DNA from: Ampullaceana balthica
Lineage: Eukaryota > Mollusca > Gastropoda > Lymnaeidae
Direction: 5' to 3'
Assembly: GCA_944989445.1 (NCBI GenBank)
Contig: CALYLW010000017.1
Coordinates: 506,001-570,000, forward strand
Length of the DNA stretch: 64,000 nt
Shown here one piece after another: positions 14,201-21,936 of this stretch (position 1 is the first letter of the stretch; each line of letters begins with the position of its first letter). The notes under the pieces were generated by a model. The model was not told the origin of the DNA and ran no database searches. It was given only the letters and a program-made list of their open reading frames with translations. Position numbers and translations under genes: made by a program.

Positions 14201-17200
14201 GAAATTATTAGATAAATACCGTATATACTCGTTCTAAAGCCGACCTTTTTTGGACAAAATCTAGGGGGAAAAGTTGGAGGGGGGGTCGGCTTATGAGCGG
14301 GTCATAGGTGATTTCTGCATGTATATTGAATATCGGTGTTGTTATTGTAGATTATCAAGGAACTTTTCTACATTCTACAAAATTCGACTGCTCTACAAGA
14401 AGCTAAAATATATTATTAAACATCTGCACTTACCTTATTTAATGATTTTATTTATTTTTGTGAATATTTTAATAAATTGTTTTGCAAATTTTGTTTTCAT
14501 CAATGAATTTTAATGTGGGGCCATCCATATATTACGTACGCAAGGGGGGGGGGTAATTTACGGCATTTTGCATATGCATGCGTACGGCGGGGGGTTTCGA
14601 CTGAATGTGTACGTACGCACAACAAATTTAATTTGCATAGTACTAAGCATAGTAACGTAAACCGCTCTGGCTGCAAGCGGCATTCGAGACCGACTGAGTC
14701 AAGACTGATATGCAATAATGTTATATAATTTATTGCAAACGAAATTGTGAACTTTTAATTGCTTGGAAGTAATTAACATTTGATTAAGACCAAACGTTTA
14801 CACATCATTAAAATATATCCGTGGGGTTTATATTTACATTTCTTGAAATTAGATGAAGTTTCTCTTTCGCCCACCGGTGCCTTAGCCGTTATAAACAAAC
14901 AACGGGATGGCGATTTCACGCACCTAGGGGAAAGCGGGGGGGGGCTACATATTTGTGACAATGTGTGACTTGTGGGTGGGGGGGGATGTAGAGAAATGTG
15001 ACGTCACATCAAAACGAGCAACTTTAAATAAAAGTTCCACTTAAATATTTTATTTGTTACATGGTGTTTTACATGGTTTCACACGTGTTACGATATTAGA
15101 ATGCAGGCCTACACTAAATAAATACTTAAATGACAAAAAAGTGATTTTAAACATGCTCTTTTTCAAATAAAATACAGCTTTTATGGGGGGGGGGAGCAAC
15201 AAGCTTTGTGCAGTCATCTTTGAAGGGGTGGTATAAGTTTTTGTGACGACGCTTTACGAGGGGGAATGAAAAATCTTCCAAAATCGCGTGACGTCATTTA
15301 TGGACAGCCCCTTCTCAGGGCCGTCCGTAAATAACATTACGCACCTAGAGGGGGGAGGGGGTCGACCATTTGTGACAAAGGGGAGGGGTAGTATAAGAAA
15401 TGTCACGTCACATCAAAACTTAAAATAAAAGTTGTACTTAAAAATTTGTCTGTTTACAATTTATTTAATGACGTTTTACATGGGCTTCGCGCGTGGTACG
15501 ATATTAAAGTGCAGCCTTACACTAAATACATACTTAAACTTAAATGACAAAAGTGATTTGAAACATGCTAATATTCAAATTAAATAAAATGTTGTTTTCT
15601 TTGGGGGGAAGGGGCATTTTCGTGACGCAATATTGGAAAAGGGGGGGGGGTCTAACTTTGGTAATCCCTTATTTCAGCGCATTTTATATTTCAAGTCATC
15701 AAAAAAACATTTTTTCAAACTTACTTCATTAATTATTATTATGAAATCTATTTTAAAATTAAAACATTATTTTTTTGTTGAAATAAAATTACTATTTGTA
15801 CGATTTGTACGAAATAAAAATTTGTATATTTCACTATCTTCTGTGACTAACGGCGCCATTGTTGTTGTTGGAAGTCTGCTTTTAAAAATCCTTTTCTAGG
15901 TTAAAAACCCATTTAAACTCAACAAACACACGAAAAACTAATTGTAAAGCATTAAATACTTTTTTTAAATTTCTGATTTAAGTGTTTAAATTAGTAAGGG
16001 TAAGTTATTTTGTTCTAAAAATTTAAAATGCGCTGAAATAAGGGATTAAACTAACTTTTAGTGAAGACGCGTGTTGGGGGGGGGGTGAAAATCGGCAATA
16101 ATCGCAGGACGTCAATAGACGGTCCCAAAGCTTTGACCGAAAAAAATCAACATTTTCAAATACTTTAGTGCGCATTTTGATGTGCGTCACATTTCTTAAC
16201 CCCCCCCCTCGTCACAAATGCGCGACCCCCTCCCCCACCCCCTTTTTAGGCGTGTGACGTCATTTATGGGCGGCTTCAAAGAGTAAAACCAATATCTTCT
16301 GACTCCGGCTTAATTTTTATTAAAAAAAAAGGTTTGAGCGAATTTGTACGTACGCACGGGGGGTCCCAAAAATGTACGGGATGCAATGGGTTGCAAAAAT
16401 ACAAATTTTGTGTGTACATAATATATGGATGGCTCCTGTACGCACTTTCGCCACTGTTTACCAAAGAATTTTTTTTTAAATACCGTTCACTCTTGCCTAA
16501 CAAAGAGCACAAAGACAAAGATAGGTAGTACAAAATAAACAATCATAATGATCTATTTAGCTTGTAGTTTTTAAAAAAATGTGGACCATTTTGTTTAAGC
16601 TGTCCTATTATTTTTGGGGGGTCAGCTTGCGAGCGGGTTATACACTTTTAATACTTTTCTCTTCCAAAAGAGGGGGGGGGTCGGCCTATGAACGAACAGG
16701 CTATAGAACGAGTATTTAAGGTATTTATCTTCATTCATAACACAAATTTTTATAAAGTTTAAAAACTATCGTTAGTATAATTCCAATGCATAAATTATAA
16801 CATGGTAATGAATTTGCTATCTTTCTCTTCAATAAAAAAATCAACTTTATTTTCTAAAAATTAAATTCATAAAGGTGAGACCAACCATAATATTCAATTC
16901 TTTGGCAGCTCTGTTAAAATCATCAGTGCCAAGCCGGCGCCTCTTTGAATGTTTTAGGTATTGTGTAGCAAGCTTTGGAAAAGAAGTTTTTAACACAAAT
17001 AATAACAATAAGATTTACTTTACCTACATGATTCAAAATGTTGTAAAGCTTATAATATGCTTTAACCATACACACACTGTTGCTAAGCAATGTCAAGTTT
17101 ACTAAAGATAGAAAAAAACAGGAGAGATATATTACTGGGCAGCAGCCTAATGTTTTTAAAAGGAGCTAAAAAAAATTAATTATAAATACTACAGGTGCTT

Positions 17201-19209
17201 TAGCATGTATCTTTACAATTTTAAGGAAATGTCGATTGATTTTGATAAAAATTAAAAATAATACAAAATGTTGGGAACTATTAAAGGTTTAAAAAAGATA
17301 AAAAGATTATTATAGTTACGATAAAAAGATAATACAGTGGGGCCCGCTTAAGTCGACGGCCTCGGGGTATGAAAAATCGCGCCGAGATAACCGATCACCG
17401 AGTTAAACGAAAACCAATATGGCGGCAAAATATTAACATGTGCTTGAAATTTCTTTATAATTATATACATGATGTGCGTTAATTAGTGATGGGACGATTA
17501 ATCGGAATCGTATCGGAATATTGGGACTCTATTTCTTCACTCTTTCCTAAGGTTGTTAAGACCGTTCATTTTTAAAGACCGTTTAAGTTTAAATATAACC
17601 CTTTATTGCGTTAGCGCAGTTTTTTTTCCCTAGTACATAACTACATGTATAAAGAATTCATCTAGTCCTGCCCGACACACCTCGTGCGCACCCGTGTGCA
17701 GGGTCCGCTGGTGACTTTCCTAACAAGCTACACATATACATAACCCACCCCGTCCCTTCAGCTTACAATGGACTCAGAATTCCTTCGGTAACTTGAGTGC
17801 TAATCGGACTAACCAACAACAATGGTGTGGGATATTGAGAATGGGGGTGGGTTAACTATCTGTAGTCTGTTATATTATTATTATATATTTTAAAATCTGG
17901 GGAGCCTTGTTTACAGTAAGCACCCTATGATTTTTCGTCCCATCACTAGCGTTAATAAATGAGAATGTATATGCACATGATTTTGGAGGTTTTTCTTACA
18001 CAAAGGCGTTGCCGTTATTTTTTTATCATGACCTATATATGACTCATAACAAAGCAAACTATTCTCTATAAAAGTGTACAAAAATAAATTAGGAACTCCT
18101 TTTGAACCTTCAGCTTTGATACATTTTAATTAATTCTAACCAATAGTTAAATGGCTTTTGTACACGTCCACTTCTTATGAACGAAACAATGAGAACAAAG
18201 CAGTAGTAATAGAGTCAAAATGAGGTTGAAGGATGAATGGTTGCCAATGACAACAAGTCTGCACACAGTACATTTTGTTATTCCATACGAAACTAAATGT
18301 TTTAGACATGTGATTCTGCGTGCATCTTTACTATTGGAGCAATTACGTAATACTCGGCATCACTTACACGGCCGATTGCCGAGTATCTCCGAGTATACGA
18401 AAATCGGCCGATGCCGAGTAGCCGAACCGATCGGTTCAGCCCTATCGATAAGAACATTTTCAAAAGCTGGTGATTTAAGTTAGTAACACAGCGCTGTGAG
18501 CAAGCGGGCTGTGACGTCACCAGCGAGGCAGAAATTTTATGCCTTCACTTGGTTATAAAAAATCACATCTAACATTTTCAAAAGCTGACGATTGGTTATG
18601 GGGATCGAGATAACCAACACTAAGTGGCAAATTTGACCCTCTTTTGGCTCGAAGTATTAGGGTTCGGCGACTTAAAATAATCAAATTAACCGATGAGAAA
18701 ATGCAAAGACAAAGAGAGAATTTGGCGGTTCCAAAAAAAAACGTCGACTTAATAGAGCTTACGAGTTAACCAGGGCTCGAGTTAAGTGGGCCCTACTGTA
18801 GTTACCTAATAATTAAAAACAATTTAAGTTTTGAAAATCCAAACAATACATTACACACTGAGCAAATGTGCAAAGAAAATTTAAGAAAAATGTAAAGACT
18901 TTTTTAAATTAAGCTAATTTTTGAAGATCATTGTACAAGGAGCGTGTTGGACTAGCATCGACAATTTGAGCTATAAAAGAAACCATCATTGTCATAAAAA
19001 AATAGGGTAATAGTGTTGAGAAATCTTTTTTAAAGACTTACCATTATGACCTGTCGAACACGATAACTAGCATCTTCTCCAAGGGACACAGCAGCTTCAT
19101 GAGGAATAGGAGACAGGCATGCTGACTCTGCTATGGCATTAATGGAAGAAGAGGTAAACACAGCATAGGTTTTTTCCTCCGTTAAATGGCGCCTGTCATC
19201 AGAAGCCAT
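2037..19209 (-). CDS. TAF6L: TAF6L, TAF6-like subunit of SAGA/PCAF (12 coding exons, 3' end unresolved)
   Basis: Twelve minus-strand exons join in phase into 497 codons. Exons 1-2 make an N-terminal histone fold of about 80 residues (SINAIAESA, EAAVSLGEDASYRVRQVIM, KHSKRRRL, DDFNRAAKELN). Exon 3 has the linker with GHGSQ and EINLVDIALGSYVP. Exons 5-10 form the HEAT-like middle domain, including CVLEPLAASINSVNDHW and YSHYGAIMTLIALGHK, which match TAF6L better than TAF6. Exons 11-12 add a basic segment and ELYEYFGDSLAH. In known animals TAF6L is a SAGA/PCAF scaffold subunit in the nucleus that pairs with TAF9 through the histone fold. The start ATG at 19209 opens the reading frame before the histone fold. 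Human TAF6L is about 620 residues, so roughly 100 or more C-terminal residues may be missing. Its introns are packed with TEs. Confidence 0.92.
2622..2813 (-). CDS. TAF6L: TAF6L coding exon 11
   Basis: 192 nt, phase 0 to phase 0. Encodes LAAEKVIRRHIRRFQDLALN followed by a charged, low-complexity stretch ending NTKDIYA. This segment is variable in the family. The closing DIYA joins ELYEYFGDSLA in the next exon, as in the vertebrate protein. Acceptor TTTTTTTTAG|CTG; donor GCA|GTAAGA. Confidence 0.85.
3796..3924 (-). CDS. TAF6L: TAF6L coding exon 10
   Basis: 129 nt, phase 0 to phase 0. Encodes AIEDVILPHLPVYWPHLKSA, TEDKTSENSVNKADSYKVYG and ALR. LPHLxxYW and KADxxKVYGA match TAF6L. Acceptor AATCTCTCAG|GCA; donor AGG|GTGGGT. 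The 4.7-kb intron before it holds two DNA transposons. Confidence 0.92.
4304..4845. mobile_element. Miniature element with long, internally palindromic terminal repeats
   Basis: The left end contains GGAGATATCTCCGAACAACG and GGAGATTTCTCCCAATAACG in series. The right end contains ACGGAGATATCTCCGAATAA and is inverted relative to the left over about 55 bp at roughly 70% identity. Each end also folds on itself (GGAGATATCTCC is a perfect palindrome). There is no ORF inside. It lies in TAF6L intron 9. Superfamily unknown. Confidence 0.6.
5919..7804. mobile_element. pogo-like TIR element, copy 1 (no transposase)
   Basis: The ends are CAGTCGAACCCACTTACCTC and, inverted, CAGTCGAAACCGGTTAAGTC, each flanked by TA as in Tc1/mariner-pogo insertions. 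Inside, subterminal blocks repeat forms of ggttagctcga and tcggttatctcga. No transposase frame survives. The middle (about 6200-7300) also carries sequence seen inside the 12247-13446 nested element, such as ctctggtattctgc, so a second element was probably inserted here. It lies in TAF6L intron 9. Confidence 0.65.
8612..8744 (-). CDS. TAF6L: TAF6L coding exon 9
   Basis: 133 nt, phase 2 to phase 0. Encodes NRWNSPQNHLRFNTLKCLRE, VLHDSTKPFYSHYGAIMTLI and ALGHK. The SHYGAIxxLxALGxK block is conserved in the family. Acceptor TTTTCCACAG|CCG; donor AAG|GTATGG. Confidence 0.92.
9042..9166 (-). CDS. TAF6L: TAF6L coding exon 8
   Basis: 125 nt, phase 0 to phase 2. Encodes LSTIVQGVEFCVLEPLAASI, NSVNDHWVLRDYAARLLAEI and V. 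The CVLEPLAASINxxNDHWxLRD block is the most diagnostic TAF6L segment. Acceptor CTTCCTCAG|CTG; donor CAA|GTAAGT. Confidence 0.93.
9484..9585 (-). CDS. TAF6L: TAF6L coding exon 7
   Basis: 102 nt, phase 0 to phase 0. Encodes IKNMSHDIGLLTTLLNTVRA and LLHNRSLYLMHKPY, a HEAT-type helical pair. Acceptor GTTTTCAG|ATC; donor TAT|GTGAGT. Confidence 0.9.
9701..9854. repeat. Perfect 77-bp tandem duplication
   Basis: Positions 9701-9777 and 9778-9854 are identical by eye, beginning ggaacgaaacaaacattttt and ending atatagtat. It lies in TAF6L intron 6. The lack of differences in an A+T-rich intron suggests a recent event or an assembly artefact. Confidence 0.9.
10384..10461 (-). CDS. TAF6L: TAF6L coding exon 6
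   Basis: 78 nt, phase 0 to phase 0. Encodes KALQDLKTNPNLVPVLPFLV and NFVING. The family pattern ALxDLxTN...LPxxV is clear. Donor GGG|GTGAGT; acceptor TTTTTTCAG|AAA. Confidence 0.9.
10519..10841. repeat. 19-bp minisatellite, 17 copies
   Basis: Unit atgagcagattgttaaatt repeated head to tail 17 times. Two units carry the same change, gagaag for gagcag. It lies in TAF6L intron 5, about 60 bp beyond the acceptor of exon 6 on the intron side. Confidence 0.95.
10985..11076 (-). CDS. TAF6L: TAF6L coding exon 5
   Basis: 92 nt, phase 1 to phase 0. Encodes GKCAREMSTVHLKYYNCLTK and ALLSTSADVKK, the LKYY helix opening the HEAT-like domain. The acceptor is CCCTATTAG|GAAAA and the donor AAG|GTGCTT. Confidence 0.88.
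11431..11755 (-). pseudogene. GIY-YIG endonuclease fragment, Penelope-like element remnant
   Basis: Overlapping frames on the minus strand give VYIIVFKRCSAKYFGETGR, the start of a GIY-YIG domain of the type found at the C-terminus of Penelope-like retroelements. In the other frame this is followed by RFIQGYGTLARHGMNVLFSL, resembling the domain's distal end. A frameshift separates the parts and no reverse transcriptase is present. It sits in TAF6L intron 4, in the same orientation as the gene. Family assignment rests on motif style. Confidence 0.55.
11798..11860 (-). CDS. TAF6L: TAF6L coding exon 4
   Basis: 63 nt, phase 1 to phase 1. Encodes AHWLAVEGVIKISQGGNPSS and Q. The acceptor is TTTTTTCAG|CTC and the donor CAAG|GTTTGT. 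AHWLxxEG is shared by the TAF6 family at this position. Confidence 0.88.
11970..12120 (-). CDS. TAF6L: TAF6L coding exon 3
   Basis: 151 nt, phase 0 in and phase 1 out. Encodes PVHGHGSQDPLTFRHIKDTD, then MHCVDDPEINLVDIALGSYV and PKQIGLPSIK. The acceptor is TTTATTTCAG|CCG and the donor AAAG|GTTAGC. The GHGSQ and EINLVDIAL motifs are characteristic of TAF6L directly after the histone fold. Confidence 0.9.
12247..13446. mobile_element. Nested TIR element with AAGGTTG ends
   Basis: The left end AAGGTTGTTAACGGTTAACC and the inverted right end AAGGTTGATAAGACCGCTCG share the first bases. Both are followed by blocks of GGTTAAC and GGTCC type. No ORF. Related sequence (aaggttgttaagaccgttc) occurs at about 17551 inside pogo-like copy 2. 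Confidence 0.45.
13583..13840 (+). mobile_element. Short non-autonomous Helitron
   Basis: The 3' end has the hairpin CCGTCATTTTTGACGG, then GTAATACA and CTAG (13837-13840) followed by host T. The likely 5' end is A|TCAATATACATAATTTGC at 13583. The body (gtccgtgacactactaatttt) is shared with the minus-strand copy at 52073-52527. The A/T insertion site, TC start and hairpin plus CTAG end are the standard Helitron signature. Confidence 0.65.
14517..16436. mobile_element. Middle element of the nest, Harbinger-like TIR
   Basis: GGGGCCATCCATATATTACG at the left and GGAGCCATCCATATATTATG inverted at the right. Each is flanked by TGT, a possible 3-bp target duplication. Further inverted blocks (gtacgtacgcac) lie inside each end. 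It is inserted in the 14210-16730 element and is itself interrupted. Confidence 0.55.
15317..16126. mobile_element. Inner Harbinger-like MITE of the GGCCGTCC family
   Basis: Starts GGGCCGTCCGTAAATAACAT and ends (inverted) GGGACCGTCTATTGACGTCC. Subterminal poly-G tracts and tgtgac/gtcaca motifs are as in the clean copy at 24223-24493. Another copy's end (tgacgtcatttatggacagc, about 15290-15310) directly abuts it on the left, and a further partial end lies at 16200-16275. Confidence 0.5.
16886..16972 (-). CDS. TAF6L: TAF6L coding exon 2
   Basis: 29 codons, LATQYLKHSKRRRLGTDDFN followed by RAAKELNIM: the end of histone-fold helix 2, the basic KRRRL link and helix 3. The acceptor is TTTTCCAAAG|CTT. 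The donor that keeps phase 0 is ATG|GTTGGT, a weak but usable GT site. Confidence 0.85.
17335..18798. mobile_element. pogo-like TIR element, copy 2
   Basis: Ends CAGTGGGGCCCGCTTAAGTC and, inverted, CAGTAGGGCCCACTTAACTC, flanked by TA. The body runs opposite to copy 1: its left part (gccgagataaccgatcaccg, accaatatggcggcaaaata) mirrors the right part of copy 1. No transposase. It occupies most of TAF6L intron 1. Confidence 0.65.
19042..19209 (-). CDS. TAF6L: TAF6L coding exon 1
   Basis: 56 codons, from ATG at 19209 (MASDDRRHLTEEKTYAVF...) to ...SYRVRQVIM, ending in phase 0 at donor ATG|GTAAGT. It carries helices 1 and most of 2 of the histone fold. The upstream sequence gcagccATGG gives a good start context. 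There is no TATA box that I trust upstream. Confidence 0.9.
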
Positions 19210-20029
19210 GGCTGCTATTTTTTAAAACAAAATTTTAAGTCAATGTTAATATTAAATAGCTTTGTATTTTATTTTTAAATTTTATTTCGGCCCTTCACCA
19301 ATCAGCCATAAGATCTTACTTTTCGTCTGTATTTCAGTTTTCAGTATGGTGTGCACTCTCGCATACCTACTACCACTAGACTACATATTTATTGATATGC
19401 ATGTTTGAGTTAAAATAAACATTCATGCCAAAACACACAAAGTATTCCCCACTTTCATTCAAAGCACATTATTTTTAAAAAAAATTAATATGAAGAATAT
19501 GATTCATGATAGAATTTATTCATCTCTTATTTAATTAATATTATACATGTTTTTAATTTGTTATTTTTTAAAGCGGATAGAAATGACTAAATTACTGTGT
19601 ATGGACTCAACTCGCCCTCCCTATTCACTTTGTAAGCTGGGGTACTGGGCTATATAAGTGAACAAATAATAATTAGTATTAATAGTATTATTTATGATAA
19701 TGATATTAATGGCCTGGTGGGTCGTTTATCATTTGACAGATCAAAGATGGCGGTGGCGTCGATGTCGTGTTGGTTGCTATGTTTATAAGTTACCTGCCCT
19801 TAATACACAATTTCCCTGGTTATCTCCCTTTACAAATCTATATATAAAATTCTCTTCGTGGTCGGACCCTGCAAGGCAACAAGAAGCTGCATGTGCAACA
19901 GAGCATGACGAATGACCCTCGCTCGGGTCAACTAAACACAGTTAACGGTTGACAAGCGAAGGTAGTGGAGGGGTGACTAACAATGGCCCTTGTGTTTTAC
20001 TTGCGTTGTTCCTTCACAGAAAACGTGAG
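19210..20029. promoter_or_regulatory. Region upstream of TAF6L; no confident promoter
   Basis: TAF6L transcription must start to the right of 19209. Around 19745 there is caaagatggcggtggc, an AAGATGGCGG (YY1-type) motif frequent near animal transcription starts, on the plus strand. No TATA box or further conserved core element is evident. The short ORF through this motif looks like chance. Confidence 0.25.
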
Positions 20030-20098
20030 ATTCGTAGTGTACTGGTTAACACATCCGCCTCATGCGAGGAAGGTCCTGGGTTCAAGCCCCGGCGAATA
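20030..20098 (+). tRNA. tRNA-Met(CAT)-like sequence, probably a pseudogene or SINE head
   Basis: A box-like TAGTGTACTGGTTAACAC and B box GGTTCAAGCCC are present. The terminal ATTCG/CGAAT pair closes an acceptor stem, the loop CTCATGC would place anticodon CAT, and the T arm is CTGGG/CCCGG. The anticodon stem has a mismatch and the acceptor stem is short, so it is more likely a tRNA-derived repeat than a working tRNA. A T-rich stretch follows. Confidence 0.45.
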
Positions 20099-20099
20099 T

Positions 20100-21657
20100 A
20101 GTGGTTTTTTAAAATTGTTTTTTTTAAAAATCTGTTTGTGCCCATTCTTTTACCTCTTTATTGCATAGCATACGCCGCAGACTGGCTCATCATAGACAGT
20201 GCAAAGAACGGTTGGGGTGGGGGGTGGGGTAAGAGTACAGACACAAAAAGCAGCACCAAGTAAATAAAAAATAGCGAGCAAAGGTAAAGACATGCACACT
20301 TAGGTTGTTGTTACCCGCCTACCATTAATTACTACCATCCCTTAAACATAAACTTTGTTTGGCCGATCCTAGCGAGGGTTAGTCATATTTAGGGTTGTTA
20401 ATTGCGTGTTTTTTTTTGTTTTTTTTTGAAAACCGATTATCGATTATGTAACTCCGATTTTAAACCGATTATCGTTTTACAGCTGACTTCATAGAAGTTA
20501 GGGGTGTACCGAATTTCGCCTGCAAATGTCTCGAAAATAAACAATGAGTTGCCAGCCCCCCGCCCCCAACAGACGTTCACTCGCGTTGTTTTGATTTCTT
20601 CGTGCTGTAGTTTGTGTCCGTTCTTTCTCAACTTTCTTTGCACTCACCATGAGCAAGTCTGCGGTGTATGCTACGCCGCGGGGCGTCGAGTTATTATTAT
20701 TATTTTTTTCTACGCCTAAATAAATAGTAAAAACAAGAAAGTGGTGGGGTTAAGGGAAGGGGGGGCCTTCCCTTAAAATTTTTTTTCGGAAAGAGAGGGG
20801 TTAAGGGGAGGGGGAACCCTCATAGTATTCAGATCAGCATTACATAAAGAACTATTTATTAAGCGGAAATAGCAAGTGATGCAATAAGCCAGAGAGCCTG
20901 CGAAACACTCGTTCTTTTTCTCCGCTGATTTCGTTGTGTAAGCATCATTTAAGATCGTAGAAAAATAATGGAAACTGTATACACTGCCAGATTTTGGAAT
21001 AATTTTGAGTCTCAGGGCAAAAGATTTGTGCTAGATTGGTTTAGTTTTAGAATTTTTAAAGGTGCATTCTTCTCCAAAATGGAAGGTATTTGGGTTAGGT
21101 TTAGTGTTAGTGATTCAGATGCATGAACTGTGCATACCATTCTTTATTCATTTTTTGCTGTTACAAAATCGGAAAGGTTGCTAAAATAGCCTAAAATTTA
21201 AGAATCTCCACCCCCCATTTTTTTTTCCTTCGCATTTTTTCTCTTTTTCAAAAATTTTCACAATTTGATTTTATATTTCGTTGACTAGATGTTTGATTAT
21301 TATTTTGTTTGTTTTTAAGTGAGAAAATTTCATTTGGCATCTTACTGTGACAACACAGGCAAGTAGGGTACTACATAAACAAAATGGGGTTGAATCAGAT
21401 TGTACATTCCTAAATGTGATATATAAAAATTAGTTCTGCGTTCTCTACCTTTGTTTAGGTATAGTTTTAAAATTTTTATTTGTGAATTTAAGGTTGGGGT
21501 TTGGTTTTGTTATAGAATATTTAATAGTGAAATTAGGGTTAGGTTTAGTTTTAGAATTTTAATAGTTGAATTTCTAATTTTCGTGTCACGTAGCATAGCA
21601 ACAAAGATGGCAGCCATATAATTGAGTACGTAAACTCTGAATTTACCCATCTTATCT
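20100..21657. other. Intergenic, no gene seen
   Basis: A+T-rich DNA. Around 20390-20520 there are cgattatcgattatg-like blocks and gttaggggtgtaccga, which resembles the hAT-like end at 51934, so decayed DNA-transposon ends are likely. A G-rich stretch lies at about 20745-20815. The short ORFs on either strand have no recognisable content. Confidence 0.5.
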
Positions 21658-21936
21658 TATCTATACAGACGCTCCTTCTATGCAGAAGATAGTTGCGTCC
21701 ACAGACCATGACAGATGATTTTGTTGGCAAGTGATGCAGCGTTCACAGGCCACGGCTTTGTGGGTTCCACGCATTACCCAGCCGCCTAACTACATGTAGT
21801 GTTAGGTACCCATTCGGAGCTGGGTGACTCAGGGACGCCCTAGGCCCCGGGAACAAACCCTTGCCTTCACACGGATTCGAACCCGTGAACATCGGTACGA
21901 CAGTCCAGTGCGCTGCCACTCGACCACCGCGCCCCT
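21658..21936 (-). mobile_element. tRNA-headed SINE, copy 1
   Basis: Read on the minus strand, the 5' end has GGTGGTCGAGTGGCAGCG (A box) and GGGTTCGAATCC (B box), a serine-tRNA-like head. A body follows with CCCGGGGCCTAGGGCGTCCC, GGGTAATGCGTGGAACCC and a region ending near 21660. The same body occurs at 54360-54737. Confidence 0.75.

Larger units (their letters stand above)
14210..16730. mobile_element. Outer TIR element of a three-level nest
   Basis: The ends are AGATAAATACCGTATATACT at left and, inverted, AGATAAATACCTTAAATACT at right. Both continue CGTTCTA and a GCCGAC/GGCCGAC block (ggtcggcttatgagcg near 14283, ggtcggcctatgaacg near 16679). Short ORFs inside are not gene-like. The same CGCATATAAGCCGA-type end marks a short element at 39428-39874. 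TAF6L intron 2. Confidence 0.6.

Noticed and set aside
14500..14968. Overlapping ORFs on both strands
   Set aside because: They fall within inverted-repeat transposon sequence with poly-G/C runs, and have no domain or splice support.
19694..19915. 73-codon ORF near the TAF6L upstream region
   Set aside because: No domain. The atggcgg motif within it is better read as a promoter-type site, and the frame after it closes quickly.
20030..20098. Functional tRNA-Met gene
   Set aside because: Short acceptor stem and a mismatch in the anticodon stem. Kept as tRNA-like only.
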